Translations under genes and position numbers: made by a program | Part shown: piece by piece, positions 63,831 to 64,000 of the stretch | Layout: every line of letters begins with the position of its first letter | Position numbering within the stretch: the first letter of the stretch is position 1 | Notes under the pieces: model-generated | Seen by the model: only the letters and a program-made list of their open reading frames with translations | Databases searched by the model: none | What the model was told of the DNA's origin: nothing | Source: Diphasiastrum complanatum | Lineage: Eukaryota > Streptophyta > Lycopodiopsida > Lycopodiales > Lycopodiaceae | Reading direction: 5' to 3' | DNA: 64,000 nucleotides | Assembly (NCBI GenBank): GCA_029204225.1 | Contig: CM055094.1 | Location: 12,933,314 to 12,997,313 of the forward strand

Positions 63831-64000
63831 CAGAATGCATTAACCTAAGTTTAATATCACTAGCAATATGCTTGAAGCAAGTTTAAGCTAATTCCTGATG
63901 CATTAAAGGTCGTAGCTGCTCTATCAGTCGTGGTTTCTTTTCTGTGATCCATGTTATCAGCTCTTTAATCATCTGATCTCATACAAGGTCTCGTTCTTAA

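Noticed and set aside
1-64000. CRISPR arrays, bacterial mobile elements, rRNA genes
   Set aside because: No regular repeat-spacer structure and no rRNA or bacterial signature. All repeats found fit plant transposons or microsatellites.

Overview
The window is nuclear DNA of a flowering plant with large, transposon-rich introns. The evidence is plant-type Ty1/Copia and Ty3/Gypsy retrotransposons, an Athila/Tat-type tRNA-Asp primer site, long (GA)n/(CT)n microsatellites, CCCTAAA telomere-type motifs, and a spliced gene of the plant terminal uridylyltransferase (HESO1/URT1-like) family. The sequence does not fix the species. No bacterial-style operon, CRISPR array, rRNA or tRNA gene was found.

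One host gene dominates the window. I assembled a plus-strand HESO1-like nucleotidyltransferase from nine coding exons whose splice phases all agree: 23277-23355, 39514-39705, 44881-45039, 45605-45789, 46311-46406, 48668-48713, 49505-49635, 57298-57402 and 57896-58603. It encodes 566 residues. A probable 5' UTR exon lies at about 18850-19137. The gene covers about 40 kb, with a 16.2-kb intron and a 7.7-kb intron filled with transposons. Two of the exons are too small or too plain to stand out as open reading frames and were found by family pattern and splice phase.

Left of the gene (1-18.8 kb) is a graveyard of retrotransposons. It holds a Copia pol remnant (1-3017, +), a Gypsy gag-protease remnant with PBS and LTR (3324-6766, -), two Copia pieces in opposite orientation (7157-8745) with a 3' LTR, an Athila/Tat-like PBS followed by two LTRs in tandem (10853-12282, -), a Copia gag-protease piece (16650-17461, -) and a Gypsy RNase H scrap (18417-18700, +).

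Inside the gene, intron 1 is almost empty. Intron 2 holds a full-length but dead Copia element with target-site duplication (23713-27979), an intact LINE-ORF1p-like reading frame (31127-31777, -), duplicated Copia pol pieces, a Gypsy gag (33427-34709, +) and an internally deleted chromodomain Gypsy (34622-38352, -). Intron 3 holds a LINE reverse transcriptase scrap, a 250-bp tandem duplication and a fossil reverse transcriptase of a YIDD type. Intron 6 carries a captured fragment of an FCP1/NLI-type HAD phosphatase gene bounded by palindromic arrays. Intron 8 carries a complete non-autonomous LTR element with target-site duplication (51514-54272).

Right of the gene (58.6-64 kb) are a possible polyadenylation signal, a microsatellite, a Copia protease scrap and an unrecognised minus-strand coiled-coil reading frame at the window edge.
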